Source: Streptosporangium lutulentum (GTDB taxonomy: Bacteria > Actinomycetota > Actinomycetes > Streptosporangiales > Streptosporangiaceae). From it: 64,000 nucleotides of DNA. Positions 9,536 through 18,855 of this stretch are shown here, piece after piece; the stretch's first letter is position 1, and the number at the start of each line of letters is the position of its first letter. The position numbers and the translations under genes were made by a program. Below the pieces are notes generated by a model, which was not told the DNA's origin, did not search any database, and saw only the letters and a program-made list of their open reading frames with translations. The stretch lies in assembly GCF_030811455.1 (NCBI RefSeq), contig NZ_JAUSQU010000001.1:5456001-5520000 (forward strand). The letters are read 5' to 3'.

Positions 9536-9799
9536 ATGGTTTCAGGAACGGTTAGGGAACGGCTGGCCGCGATGGTGGCCTCCGCCTCGGACGGGGCGGT
9601 CACGGCCAAGGAGGCGATGGCGGCCACGGTCCCGCTGTCGGCGCTGGGGATGACGTCCCTGGCGCAGATGCGGTTGATCGACGCGGTGGAGAACGAGTTC
9701 GGGGTGGAGATCGACCTGGCGGACGACGGGCTGGACCTGCTGGACGACCTCGGCGTGCTGGAGCGCTACGTCGTCAAGGCTCAACGCTCTGATTCCTGA
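9536..9799 (+). CDS. free-standing acyl/peptidyl carrier protein
   Basis: An 87-residue protein from ATG 9536, preceded by GAGGGG. It shows a four-helix carrier pattern with the phosphopantetheine attachment region LGMTSLAQMRLIDAVE, where the usual D-S-L is T-S-L with the modifiable Ser retained, followed by an acidic helix II/III (FGVEIDLADDGLDLLDDLG). It lies between mbtH and a condensation gene, so it likely holds an acyl or aminoacyl unit delivered by the AMP ligase at 920-2539 and presents it to a condensation enzyme. That pairing is inferred. Confidence 0.85.
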   Translation: MVSGTVRERLAAMVASASDGAVTAKEAMAATVPLSALGMTSLAQMRLIDAVENEFGVEIDLADDGLDLLDDLGVLERYVVKAQRSDS

Positions 9800-9813
9800 A
9801 CCTGGAGAAGCAC

Positions 9814-11148
9814 ATGGACATCCGGTTCTCGGGGAGCCGATCGGAAGTCGCACCGTTGACCTGGGGGCAGTGGGCCATCTGGGACGCGATTCAGAAGACG
9901 GCGCCGGACGACCGCTACTTCAACTTCGGCCGCGTGCTCGCGGTGCCCAAACGGGTCCGGCCGCTCACCGTGGAACGGGCCGCCGAGTCGCTGGGCGCGC
10001 TGGTGGAACGGCACGAGTCTCTGCGGACCCGGCTGAGGACGGGCCCGCGGAAAGGGGCGGGGCCGTACCAGGTGCTGGAGACCACCGGCGCCATCCCCCT
10101 CACCGTGTCGGGCGGTGACCCGGAGCTGCTGCTGGACGCGCTCGCGGCGACGGCCTTCGACTACGAGGACGAGTGGCCGCTGAGGGCCGGGCTCGTGGTC
10201 GCCGGCGAGGAGGTCACCCACATCGTGCTCGTCTTCTGCCATCTGGCCGCCGACGGCCTGGGCGCCGAGATCGCGATCACGGACCTGCGGCTGCTGCTGC
10301 TCCGCGGCGCCCTGCCGGGACCTCCCCCGCCCTCGCCCCTGGACCTGGCCCGCTGGCAGGAGTCCGGCCAGGGGCTGAAGGTCGCCGAGGCCGCCGCAGA
10401 GTACTGGGAGAGCCGGTATCGGCGCATCCCGCCGACCATGTTCGACCGGCCCGCGGACGCACCCGCGGCCCCTCCCGTCTGGCGGGCGCAGCTCGTCTCC
10501 CGGGCGCTGGACCTGGCCGTCCGGAGAGTGGCCGCGGCGCACGGCACGAGCACCTCGACGGTGCTGCTGGCCGCCACGTCCGCACTGGCCGGACGGATGT
10601 CCGGCCACGACGTGTGCGCGATGCTGCCGATCGTGGGCAACCGCTTCCGCGGCGACACCGCGAAGGTGGTCACCACGCTCTCCCAGGAGGGACTGTTCGT
10701 GCTGGACCTGCGCGCGAGCGACTTCGGCGACCTGCTGAGGGCGGCCAAGCCCGCCGCGCTGCGCGCCTACCGCTCCGCCTACCACGACCCGCGCGACCGC
10801 GACCGGCTGACCGCGCGGGTCAGCCTGGAGAGAGGCACACCGATCCACCCCTACTGCTGCTTCAACGACATGCGCCTGGTCGGGGTGACGGACTCCTCCC
10901 CTTCCCCCCACGACGAGCGGGCCGTACGGCGGGCGCTGGACGAGACGACCCTGACCTGGCCGCTCAGCCAGGACCGGCTCAACTGCCGGTTCTGCGTGCA
11001 CGTGACCGGCGAACCCGGCGGGCTGGGCGTCTCGCTCACCGCCGACACCCGCTTCGTCTCCCGCGACGCCATGGAGCGCTACCTGCGCGACCTGGAGGCG
11101 CTGCTGGTCGAGGCCGCGTCCCGCGAGGCACTGGAGCCGGTCGGATGA
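9814..11148 (+). CDS. free-standing condensation-domain-like protein
   Basis: 444 residues, ATG 9814 after GGAGA. It begins with a C1-like motif LTWGQWAIWDAI, then the first-lobe motif ALVERHESLRTRLR and an active-site variant CHLAADG, which keeps the catalytic second His and the Asp-Gly of HHxxxDG but has Cys for the first His. A later CCFNDMRLVG segment is shared, as (C)VFNDMS, with the protein at 28838-30502, marking the two as one subfamily. It follows the free carrier gene by 14 bases and overlaps the next gene by four (ATGA), so the NRPS, MbtH, carrier, C and DMFase-like genes form one operon. It probably acylates or condenses carrier-bound intermediates. Confidence 0.85.
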   Translation: MDIRFSGSRSEVAPLTWGQWAIWDAIQKTAPDDRYFNFGRVLAVPKRVRPLTVERAAESLGALVERHESLRTRLRTGPRKGAGPYQVLETTGAIPLTVSGGDPELLLDALAATAFDYEDEWPLRAGLVVAGEEVTHIVLVFCHLAADGLGAEIAITDLRLLLLRGALPGPPPPSPLDLARWQESGQGLKVAEAAAEYWESRYRRIPPTMFDRPADAPAAPPVWRAQLVSRALDLAVRRVAAAHGTSTSTVLLAATSALAGRMSGHDVCAMLPIVGNRFRGDTAKVVTTLSQEGLFVLDLRASDFGDLLRAAKPAALRAYRSAYHDPRDRDRLTARVSLERGTPIHPYCCFNDMRLVGVTDSSPSPHDERAVRRALDETTLTWPLSQDRLNCRFCVHVTGEPGGLGVSLTADTRFVSRDAMERYLRDLEALLVEAASREALEPVG

Positions 11149-12971
11149 CGGTCCACGCCTACGCCGAGGCCACCTCCTGCGTCCAGGGCGGCGCGCTCCG
11201 TTTCCATCTCGCCCGCGCCTCCCGCGCTCCCCTCCGCGGCTCGGTGCTGGTGGAGGACGTGGCCGCGGACCTGGCCGTGCGGGGCGGGGAGTTCGGCGGC
11301 GCCCTGTGGACCCTCGACGTGCCCGAGGACTGGCCGAGCTCGCTCTACCGCGCGGTGTTCACCGCCGACGAGGACGTCTGCGAGGTCCACTTCGTCGTGC
11401 GGGCCGCCCGGCCCGGCTCGGCGATCCTGCTGTCGGTCCCGTTCCCGACCTGGCAGGCCTACAACCGGGCGGGCATCCCCGGCGAGTCCATCTACTGGAG
11501 CGAGCAGCCCACCCGGGCCTCGCGCGTCTCCTTCGACCGGCCGGGCGGCGGACCGCCTCCCGAGCGCTGGGAGGAGGGCATGATCCGCTGGCTGGGCCCG
11601 GCCGGATACGACGTGGACTACTGCTCGGGCCTCGACCTGCACGAGGGGCGCGACCTGCTCGCGGGTTACCGGCTGCTGGTGCTCAACGGTCACGACGAGT
11701 ACTGGTCGGCGGGGATGCGCGACAACGTCGAGGAGTTCATCCGCCGGGGCGGCAACATGGCCGTGTTCTCCGGCAACACCTGCTGGTGGCAGTTCCGGCT
11801 GGAGGACGACGGGCGGACCATGGTCTGCTACCGCGACGCGGTCGCCGACCCGATGTCCTCCGTGGACCCGGGGCTCACCACGGTCGAGTGGTCCAGCGCT
11901 CCGGCGAACCGGCCGGAGAACGGCCTGACCGGCGTCAGCTTCCGGCTCGGCGCCGGGACCTGGGGGCCGTACATGCGGCTGATGCACGAGGAGTCCTACA
12001 CCGCCCGGTTCCCCGAGCACTGGGTGTTCGAGGGCACCAAGCTGGGCGAGGGCGACGCCTTCGGCCGGGGCGCCATCGGGTACGAGACGGACGCCTGCGA
12101 CTTCACGGAGGTGGACGGCGTTCCCGTGGCCACGGGGCGCGACGGGACCCCGCCGTCCTTCGTCGTCCTGGCCACCGCCGATCTGCGCCACTGGCACCGC
12201 TACGGCCAGGGCGGCATGGCCACCATGGGCGTCTTCGGTCTCGGCGCCGGGACGGTGTTCACCGCCTCCACCGTGAACTGGGGCAACACCCTGCACGACC
12301 CAGCCGTGGACCGCATCACCCGCAACGTGCTGAACCGGCTGGCCTCCCGCGTGAACGGCTGGGAGGCGATCGGCCCCGGCGGCTCGATCCGGGCGCTGAC
12401 CGTGTGCGGCTCCCGGCTGTACGGGGTGGGCGTGGACGACCTCCTGTACCGCAGGGACGTCTCCGGCCAGAACCTGCGCTGGCGACGGATCGGCTCGGGC
12501 GGCGGCGTCGTCGCCATGGCCACCCCGCGAGAGGCCTCCACCACCAGACCCATCGGCCTGTACGGCCTGACCGGCGACGACCGGCTCGTCTACCGCGACC
12601 CGGGCTCGAAGGCTCCCTGGACCGTGCTCGGCAAGGGCCCCACCGGCGGGGTGGGACTGGCCCTGGTCGACGGCGACCTGTGGGCCGTCACCGCCGACGG
12701 CGGCCTGTGGCGCCTCCCCCCGGAGACCTCCGAGTGGAGCCTGGTCGACGACAGCGCGGACGCCGTCACCCTCACCGCTCTGAGCGCCCGCCTCTACATC
12801 GCCGACTCCACCGGCCGGATCCGCACCCGGCTCCCGGTGCCGGCCCCCGCCGAGTGGACCGACCTCTGCACCGCCGGCGACTGCACCGTCCTCACCGCCC
12901 ACGCCGGACGCCTCATCGGCACCACCCCCGGCCACCCCCTCCGCTGGCGGACCCCTCTCCCCGACCTGTAG
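11145..12971 (+). CDS. DMFase-like amidohydrolase domain fused to tectonin-type propeller
   Basis: 608 residues. Residues about 1-95 look like a beta-sandwich. The middle resembles the C-terminal catalytic domain of N,N-dimethylformamidase large subunits: SIYWSEQP, VSFDRPGG, RWLGPAGYDVDY, the hallmark GHDEYWSAGMRDNVEEFI, GGNMAVFSGNTCWWQFR and GAIGYETDACD, containing Tyr and Glu candidates for the iron site. From about residue 405 five or six short W-x-x-(I/L)-G blades (GWEAIGPGG, RWRRIGSGG, PWTVLGKG, EWSLVDD, EWTDLC) indicate a tectonin/tachylectin-like beta-propeller. The start overlaps the stop of the condensation gene. An amide-cleaving or formyl-processing tailoring role is plausible but unproven. 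No signal peptide is visible. Confidence 0.75.
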   Translation: MTVHAYAEATSCVQGGALRFHLARASRAPLRGSVLVEDVAADLAVRGGEFGGALWTLDVPEDWPSSLYRAVFTADEDVCEVHFVVRAARPGSAILLSVPFPTWQAYNRAGIPGESIYWSEQPTRASRVSFDRPGGGPPPERWEEGMIRWLGPAGYDVDYCSGLDLHEGRDLLAGYRLLVLNGHDEYWSAGMRDNVEEFIRRGGNMAVFSGNTCWWQFRLEDDGRTMVCYRDAVADPMSSVDPGLTTVEWSSAPANRPENGLTGVSFRLGAGTWGPYMRLMHEESYTARFPEHWVFEGTKLGEGDAFGRGAIGYETDACDFTEVDGVPVATGRDGTPPSFVVLATADLRHWHRYGQGGMATMGVFGLGAGTVFTASTVNWGNTLHDPAVDRITRNVLNRLASRVNGWEAIGPGGSIRALTVCGSRLYGVGVDDLLYRRDVSGQNLRWRRIGSGGGVVAMATPREASTTRPIGLYGLTGDDRLVYRDPGSKAPWTVLGKGPTGGVGLALVDGDLWAVTADGGLWRLPPETSEWSLVDDSADAVTLTALSARLYIADSTGRIRTRLPVPAPAEWTDLCTAGDCTVLTAHAGRLIGTTPGHPLRWRTPLPDL

Positions 12972-13348
12972 CCCGATCTTCCGCAGGAGCCGCCCGGTGC
13001 CGGGGCGAGGGCCCGGTCTTCCGACGGCCGCCGTCGCGGTCTCCCCGGCGCGGCTCCGGTCTCCGGATGGGCGCGAACGTCGGGCGGGTTCCGGGAGATC
13101 CACTCGGCCGGCCGGGAGTCGTTCCCATCACGATCCACGGCTGAACAATGGCCGTACCGTAAACGCCTCTTCGATATGAAGACCGAATGGACTCCGCTTT
13201 CACCTTTCGGCGCGTTTTGCCACCTATGATCTGATATACAGCGCCAGAGGTTACAAATTACGGCGTTTCCGTTTTTTATTCAGTGCGGACGCGACGGCAG
13301 TCAGCTCTAATGCCCACATCGCATCACCCCTCCGGACTAATCTGAAGC
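12972..13348. other. gap between NRPS operon and luxR; AT-rich promoter end
   Basis: No convincing gene. The first about 180 bases are GC-rich with several small inverted repeats. From about 13180 the sequence turns AT-rich and should hold the promoter of the LuxR regulator. No copy of the ROK-type operator is seen here. Confidence 0.5.
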
Positions 13349-16105
13349 ATGCGGTTAATCGGTCGGGATTCCGAACTGGCGGCGTGCCGGTTGGCGTTGT
13401 ACGGCGGGCAGGCGCCGGTGGGCATAGTGATCAGCGGCGAACCCGGGATCGGCAAAACCCTGCTGTACCGGGCCGTCACCCAGATATCCGCGACATCAGG
13501 ATGGAAAGTCCTGTCCACCACCGGACTGAAAAGCGGGTCCGGTGTTCCATTCATCAATCTTGCAGACCTGTTGGAACCGGCCGTTTACGACATTCTTCAA
13601 ACAATGGCACCGGCGCAGGCGGATGTGTTGCGCGACACACTGCATTTGAAGGCGTTTTCCGGGCAGCCGGACACCGCGTTGATCGCCCGGGCGGCCGTGA
13701 ACGCCCTGCGGGCCATAGCCGATACGGCGGAGGGAAAACGGCTCGTCGTCGCGATCGACGACGAGCAATGGCTGGACGAGGACACCAGACGGTTACTGGG
13801 AATGGCCGTCGCGTGGCTTCCCGACATTCCCGTGACGTGGATCGTGTCGGCGCGTTCCGAACAGGCCGAGGACGGCCTGGGCCAGGTCCTGGCGCATGAG
13901 ATCGGGGCGGATCTGGTCAGGCTCGATCTGGCCGGGCTGGATGAGGCGTCGATCGTGAGCGTGATAACGGACAGATTCGCTGGTCGCTGGTCGTCACGCC
14001 TTCTCCGCCACATCATCAGGCTCGCCAACGGCAACCCCTACGTCGCCCTGGAACTCGCCAGGGAGACCATGACCGTCGCCGACCGCGACGCCGCCATCGC
14101 CCATCTCCCCCGCAGCCTGACCGGATCGCTGAGAGCACGCCTGAACCGGCTCGCCCCCACGACCATGGCCGTGATCCAGATCGCCGCCCTCGACACCCGT
14201 CCGACGCGGCAACTGCTCCGCGCCGTGGCCGGAGAGCATGTGGACGACGCCGTCGACGAGGCCCTGGCCTCCGACGTCCTGGAGTCCTCGCCGCCGAACC
14301 CGGTGCTGCGCTTCACGCATCCGCTTCTGCGCGAGGTGACCCGGGCGACGCTGAGCGGGCCGGTCAGGCGCCGGTTGCACCGCGCGCTCGCCGCGGCGGT
14401 GGCGGTCGAGGACCTGGACGAGGCGGCGGGACATCTGGCGGCGGGCGCCGAAGAGCCCGACGAGACCCTGGCCGCGACCGTTTCGGCGGCGGCGGAACGG
14501 ATGTTGTCCCAGGGGGCTCCCGGCCGTGCCGTCATCCTGGCCGAGGCCGCGGTCGCGCTCACCCCCGACGCGAACGGGCTGCCGGCCTGGCGGCGGCGCC
14601 TCCTGGAGCTTGACTGCCTCATGGCGGCGAGTGAGTGGGATCGGTGTCGCGTCCTGGCCGAGCAGTGGGTCGCCGACGTGCCCGACCGGCTGCGGGGCGA
14701 GCTGACCGCCCGGCGGGGATGGATCGAGACAGACGTGGAAACCGCCGCTCGCCTGCTGGCGACGGCTCTCACCGAATTCGAGAACGACCCCGCCCGAGCC
14801 GCCCGCGTCGGCACGGAACTCGCCCAGCGGGTCGGGGTCCTGCTCCTGCGGCTCACCGAGGCGAAGACCGTCGCCCGCAAGGCGGTACGGCAGGCAAGGC
14901 GTGCGGAGAGTCCGGCCGTGCTCCGCGGGGCCCTCGCGACCGAGGGGTTCCTGGCGGCGCTCGCGGGACGGCCGGACGCCGGCCGGCTTCTGCGGAACGC
15001 GATCTCCGTGGCCGGTTTGGAGAGCATGCCTTTTCCCTACCGCTCTCCCGAGAGCCGGCTGGCGATGTGGCACATGTGGCGCGGGGAACTCGGCCCTGCC
15101 AGAGAGTTGCATCACGCGGTTCTCGAGGCGGGTGAGCGGCGCGGATCGGAGGAGAGCTGCAACGGGAGCCGCCTGCACCTCGCCGAGGTCGAATGGAGAG
15201 CCGGCCGGTGGGCGGAGGCAGCCCGGCATGCGGCGTCCGTCGAGCGGTACGGGCGTGAGACCGGATATCGGCAAACGGGCGGTGGAGCCTATGTCGTGTC
15301 CCTCGTCGCCGCCGGCCGCGGTGAGATCGAAAAGGCTCGTCGTCTCGCCGGCGAAGGCCTGCGAATATCGGAGCGGCAAGGGGATCTGATCTTCGCCGCC
15401 CAGTGCCGTTGTGTCCTTGGACAGCTCGAACTGTCCGTCGACGACCCCGCCGCCGCGATAACCTGGCTCGCCCCTCTCGTTCCGCTTCTCAAAGAACACG
15501 GATTCGGCGAACCAGGCGCCTTCCCCTACATTCCCGATCTCATTGAAAGCTACGCACGAGTCGGCCGAACCGATGAGGCCCGAGAATGCCTGAAATGGCT
15601 GAGGAAGGCGGCCGACCGGCTTCACCATCCGTGGGCGGGCCTCACAGGTGGGCGCGCCGAGGCCGTCCTTCATCTGGCGCTTCGGGATTCCGCCGCGGCC
15701 GTCCAGGCGGTAACCGGTTCGGTGCTGGAGGCCCGCGAGCGGAAACTGCCACTGGAACTCGGCAGGTCCCTCCTCGTGCTCGGCACCGCGCAGCGACGGG
15801 CACGCCGGCGGCGCGACGCCGCACAGACCCTCGACGAGGCGACAGCGGTCCTCGATCAGCTCGGAGCCTCGTGCTGGGCCGCGCTCGCGCGCGCTCAGCG
15901 GGCCCGGCTCGCTCACAGCAGTGAAGCCGTCCTCACCCCCTCCGAGCAGCGCGTGGTCGAGCTCGTCTCGCAGGGGCTCACCAACACCGAGATCGCCGCG
16001 ATCATGCTCATCAGCGTCAAGACCGTCGAAGCGAACCTGACCCGCGTCTATCGCAAACTCGGGGTCCGCGGTCGCGTCGAACTCGCCAAGCGCATGACGG
16101 GCTGA
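13349..16105 (+). CDS. LuxR-family large ATP-binding (LAL) transcriptional regulator
   Basis: 918 residues. Walker A GEPGIGKT lies at 30-37 and a Walker B-like VVAIDDEQWLD near 134. A long TPR-like helical middle follows, and the C-terminal LuxR HTH carries SEQRVVELVSQGLTNTEIA and VKTVEANLTRVYRKLGVRGR. LAL proteins of this size are common pathway activators in actinomycete biosynthetic clusters. Being the first gene after the NRPS operon and in the same direction, it is the likely pathway-specific activator. The ribosome binding site is weak. The first about 600 bases have lower GC and more varied third positions than its neighbours, a mild sign of separate origin. Confidence 0.92.
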   Translation: MRLIGRDSELAACRLALYGGQAPVGIVISGEPGIGKTLLYRAVTQISATSGWKVLSTTGLKSGSGVPFINLADLLEPAVYDILQTMAPAQADVLRDTLHLKAFSGQPDTALIARAAVNALRAIADTAEGKRLVVAIDDEQWLDEDTRRLLGMAVAWLPDIPVTWIVSARSEQAEDGLGQVLAHEIGADLVRLDLAGLDEASIVSVITDRFAGRWSSRLLRHIIRLANGNPYVALELARETMTVADRDAAIAHLPRSLTGSLRARLNRLAPTTMAVIQIAALDTRPTRQLLRAVAGEHVDDAVDEALASDVLESSPPNPVLRFTHPLLREVTRATLSGPVRRRLHRALAAAVAVEDLDEAAGHLAAGAEEPDETLAATVSAAAERMLSQGAPGRAVILAEAAVALTPDANGLPAWRRRLLELDCLMAASEWDRCRVLAEQWVADVPDRLRGELTARRGWIETDVETAARLLATALTEFENDPARAARVGTELAQRVGVLLLRLTEAKTVARKAVRQARRAESPAVLRGALATEGFLAALAGRPDAGRLLRNAISVAGLESMPFPYRSPESRLAMWHMWRGELGPARELHHAVLEAGERRGSEESCNGSRLHLAEVEWRAGRWAEAARHAASVERYGRETGYRQTGGGAYVVSLVAAGRGEIEKARRLAGEGLRISERQGDLIFAAQCRCVLGQLELSVDDPAAAITWLAPLVPLLKEHGFGEPGAFPYIPDLIESYARVGRTDEARECLKWLRKAADRLHHPWAGLTGGRAEAVLHLALRDSAAAVQAVTGSVLEARERKLPLELGRSLLVLGTAQRRARRRRDAAQTLDEATAVLDQLGASCWAALARAQRARLAHSSEAVLTPSEQRVVELVSQGLTNTEIAAIMLISVKTVEANLTRVYRKLGVRGRVELAKRMTG

Positions 16106-16224
16106 CCGCGACCCCTCCTCACGCATAGGGGATTCCCCGATGAAGCCTGCCCCGGCTCCGTCGACAGTGGAGGGGCACGCGGAGAGGCCAAGAACGTCCT
16201 CCGCCATGAATCAGGAGACCCCCT

Positions 16225-17283
16225 ATGGCCACTCGCGGAAACCCCTCGCGCGAAACTTTGACACCCGGGCTCGCCGTCGTCACCTCGGCCGGACGCGGAT
16301 CAGCGGGCTCGCCGGAGGGAAGGCCCGCCAGAACCACCCCCCGAGGCGGCCGGTTCGCCGCTCTCGCCGCGCTCACCGTCATGGCCCTTGCCGCCACGAC
16401 CGGCGTCGGGCACGCGGCCGACGGATTCGCCCCCAACCAGTCGTGGACGTCGAACCCCTACTACGGCTCACGCGAAACGTCCTTCGCCGACGTCACCGGC
16501 GACGGCCGCGCGGACGCCATCGTCGTCAACAACGACAGGGTCATCGTCCGCCGCTCGACCGGCCGCGGATTCGCCCCCAACGAATCCTGGACCTCCAACC
16601 CCTACTACGGCTCACGCGGAACCTACTTCGCCGACGTCACCGGCGACGGCCGCGCGGACGCCATCGTCGTCAACAACGACAGGGTCATCGTCCGCCGCTC
16701 AACCGGCCGCGGATTCGCCCCCAACGAATCCTGGACCTCCAACCCCTACTACGGCTCACGCGAAACGTCCTTCGCCGACGTCACCGGCGACCGCCGCGCC
16801 GACGCCATCGTCGTCAACAACGACAAGGTCACTGTCCGCCGCTCAACCGGCCGCGGATTCGCCCCCAACGAATCCTGGACCTCCAACCCCTACTACGGCT
16901 CACGCGGAACCTACTTCGCCGACGTCACCGGCGACCGCCGCGCCGACGCCATCGTCGTCAACAACGACAAGGTCATCGTCCGCCGCTCAACCGGCCGCGG
17001 ATTCGCCCCCAACGAATCCTGGACCTCCAACCCCTACTACGGCTCACGCGAAACGTCCTTCGCCGACGTCACCGGCGACCGCCGCGCCGACGCCATCGTC
17101 GTCAACAACGACAAGGTCACTGTCCGCCGCTCAACCGGCCGCGGATTCGCCCCCAACCAGTCCTGGACCTCCAACCCCTACTACGGCTCACGCGGAACCT
17201 ACTTCGCCGACGTCACCGGCGACCGCCGCGCCGACGCCATCGTCGTCAACAACGACAAGATCACCGTCCGCCGCTCCAGATAG
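16225..17283 (+). CDS. secreted FG-GAP/VCBS-like repeat protein
   Basis: 352 residues; ATG 16225 has AGGAG (16213-16217) seven bases upstream. A long basic N-region precedes a hydrophobic stretch (FAALAALTVMALAATTGV) ending in GHAA, so it is probably exported by Sec and cleaved there. The mature part is six near-identical 48-residue units of the type GFAPNESWTSNPYYGSR then TYFADVTGDGRADAIVVNND; the D-x-T-G-D-x-R-A-D-A core is the calcium-binding loop of FG-GAP/VCBS propellers. Six to seven blades would close a propeller. Units alternate SRETS and SRGTY, pointing to duplication of a two-unit block. It has no enzymatic domain, so a binding or scaffold role is likely. Confidence 0.85.
   Translation: MATRGNPSRETLTPGLAVVTSAGRGSAGSPEGRPARTTPRGGRFAALAALTVMALAATTGVGHAADGFAPNQSWTSNPYYGSRETSFADVTGDGRADAIVVNNDRVIVRRSTGRGFAPNESWTSNPYYGSRGTYFADVTGDGRADAIVVNNDRVIVRRSTGRGFAPNESWTSNPYYGSRETSFADVTGDRRADAIVVNNDKVTVRRSTGRGFAPNESWTSNPYYGSRGTYFADVTGDRRADAIVVNNDKVIVRRSTGRGFAPNESWTSNPYYGSRETSFADVTGDRRADAIVVNNDKVTVRRSTGRGFAPNQSWTSNPYYGSRGTYFADVTGDRRADAIVVNNDKITVRRSR
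16417..17280 (+). repeat. six tandem 144-bp coding repeats
   Basis: Exactly 6 x 144 bp, ending at the stop codon. Alternate units match best (units 3 and 5 carry the same variants, as do 4 and 6 in part), giving a 288-bp higher-order period. Near-identity at synonymous sites indicates recent expansion or gene conversion. The repeats leave other frames open too, which creates false ORFs. Confidence 0.9.
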
Positions 17284-17425
17284 CTCCTTTGCCAGGCGAC
17301 TGAACCGGCCGAGGCAGGAACGGATTCGTCCGATCCGCCTCGGCCTGACCCGTTCACACCGGCTCGTCGACGCGATCGAGCGGGCGGCCCAGGCCGGACC
17401 CACCCTCGCCCCGGCGGATGGCGCG

Positions 17426-17968
17426 TCAGAGCCCGAAGACCGCCAGAATGGTGAGGCCGAGGCTCAGCGCCACGAACGGGAGTGTCCTGGGATTCCGGAC
17501 CGCCTCTCGTCGCGAGGAGATCACCAGCACGGCGCCCACGGCCAGGGCCAACAGCAGGTGCAGGCCGTACCACCAAGGAGTGGGCAGCTTTCCCAGGAAA
17601 GTGCGGAAGAACAGGTCGTCGGCGGATCCGTAGCCGGAGAGCACGCCGAGAACGCCCAGGCCCAGCGCCGCGAGTGCGTACCGGAACCGGCCGAGCAGGG
17701 CCCAGACGACGGTCCCCAGGACGAGCACAATCGAAGAACTGTGGTGCAGCCGCCGTACGAACGGCCCTCCGCGCACCTCGGAGTCGATCGTCAGGATCGA
17801 GTTGTAGGCGGCGCTCATGGGGGTGCCTCGCAGCGGCTCGTAAAAGCCGTTGTAGGCCACGACCTCGTTGCTGGGCGTGTAGAAGAACGTCAGGAAGCCG
17901 CCGGTGAGCAGGACGACCACAAAACAGTAGACCAGCACCTCGCCCATGAGCTGCCTCGTCCGCTCCAT
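17426..17968 (-). CDS. cytochrome b-like integral membrane protein
   Basis: 180 residues with four to five predicted membrane spans. The first part, TGGFLTFFYTPSNEVVAYNG then AAYNSILTIDSEVRGGPFVRRLHHSSSIVLVLG, resembles the N-terminal half of bc-complex cytochrome b (TM1, the loop with a conserved Gly/Arg, and the His of TM2). A second His occurs in WWYGLHLLLALAVG, so one bis-His heme is possible. It is far shorter than QcrB or cytochrome b6, so it is a minimal or truncated relative rather than a normal respiratory subunit. It stands alone on the minus strand with no Rieske or cytochrome c partner beside it. A role in electron transfer is inferred from the fold only. Confidence 0.6.
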   Translation of the reverse strand: MERTRQLMGEVLVYCFVVVLLTGGFLTFFYTPSNEVVAYNGFYEPLRGTPMSAAYNSILTIDSEVRGGPFVRRLHHSSSIVLVLGTVVWALLGRFRYALAALGLGVLGVLSGYGSADDLFFRTFLGKLPTPWWYGLHLLLALAVGAVLVISSRREAVRNPRTLPFVALSLGLTILAVFGL

Positions 17969-18094
17969 CCAACGTATTCCACCACAAAGAGGCAGCTCAA
18001 GATCTTGATATAGGCCGGCCCTCCCGCGTGACCCGGTCGCCGCGAGACAGCTCGGCAGACTCTGGGGGATCGGCGAAGGCGGTGCCGTAGGGAG

Positions 18095-18754
18095 TCAGAG
18101 GAGGCGGGAGCCGTAGAGGGCGAAGGCGGCTCCGGTGGTCATGGCCCAGTAGCGGTCGCCGTAGGACCAGTGCCACCACTCGGTGCGGTAGTTGACCAGG
18201 CCCGCCGACTCCAGGGCGACGCCGAGGAGTTTGCGGTTGTGGCGGGCCTCGGATGACAGTCCTGGGGCGTCGGTGTAGCAGGCGCCGTCGCTCTGCTCGG
18301 GGGTGGCGTTGAGCGGCGTGCCCATGTCGAGCTCGGTTCCGTCCTCGGTGCACAGCGTCAGGTCCACCGCCGCGCCCGCGGTGTGCGGGGCCACCTCGAC
18401 GGGCGAGACGTAGCGGCTGGCCGCCACCCAGATCTCTTCGGGCGACATTTCTGGAAATGTCGTCCGCAACTCCGCCGAGTACCCATCGAAGATCTGCCGC
18501 TGTGTCGCCAGCGGCCGGTACCCCTCCACGACCAGCAGCCGGTATCCCGGCGGAAGCTGCGTCTGGGCGTCCTCCAGCCGGAGGAGCACTCCCTCCCGCA
18601 GGTGCGCGAAGGCCCCCTCGGAATCGGCCAGCCGATCATCGATTCGCAACCGCCCACGGACATCGGCCAACCGCTCTCCGGACTCCTCCACGGGGATCGA
18701 GACGACGCGGGGATCGGAGATCAAAACGATGTCGCGCATGCCGACAATTCTCAC
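18095..18754 (-). CDS. D-alanyl-D-alanine dipeptidase (VanX/DdpX-like, M15D)
   Basis: 219 residues with the full VanX catalytic set: VEGYRP (Arg 80), HTAGAAVDL (zinc His 124 and Asp 131) and EWWHW (catalytic Glu 192, zinc His 195), at the same spacing as VanX H116/D123/E181/H184. It hydrolyses D-Ala-D-Ala. There is no signal peptide, so it acts in the cytoplasm on recycled or free dipeptide. It is divergent from the sugar ABC operon, with a ROK-type operator between them, and no vanH/vanA is present, so cell-wall peptide recycling is more likely than glycopeptide resistance. A start at Met 6 is also possible. Confidence 0.9.
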   Translation of the reverse strand: MRIVGMRDIVLISDPRVVSIPVEESGERLADVRGRLRIDDRLADSEGAFAHLREGVLLRLEDAQTQLPPGYRLLVVEGYRPLATQRQIFDGYSAELRTTFPEMSPEEIWVAASRYVSPVEVAPHTAGAAVDLTLCTEDGTELDMGTPLNATPEQSDGACYTDAPGLSSEARHNRKLLGVALESAGLVNYRTEWWHWSYGDRYWAMTTGAAFALYGSRLL

Positions 18755-18855
18755 ATCGTTTCAGAGAGCACCTGTTCCCGGGCTTGCCGGAGCCCGAAAC
18801 CAAGGTGCTCCGGCAAGGCCGATCTCCCGTCACGATCCGCTAACGATCGTTTCTT

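Noticed and set aside
13349..13900. Second small + strand frame at the luxR start
   Set aside because: Shadow frame without ribosome binding site; the LuxR frame contains Walker A and B motifs across the same bases.
16140..18013. Long open frames in the other two + strand frames across the 144-bp repeats
   Set aside because: The unit is a multiple of three, so a frame free of stops in one unit stays open in all. Translations are repetitive Arg/His/Pro or Ser/Thr/Pro strings with no ribosome binding site; the secreted frame has a signal peptide and VCBS motif.
18095..18754. Glycopeptide-resistance gene set suggested by the VanX-like protein
   Set aside because: No vanH, vanA or vanRS genes are in the window, so resistance is not supported; recycling is the simpler reading.
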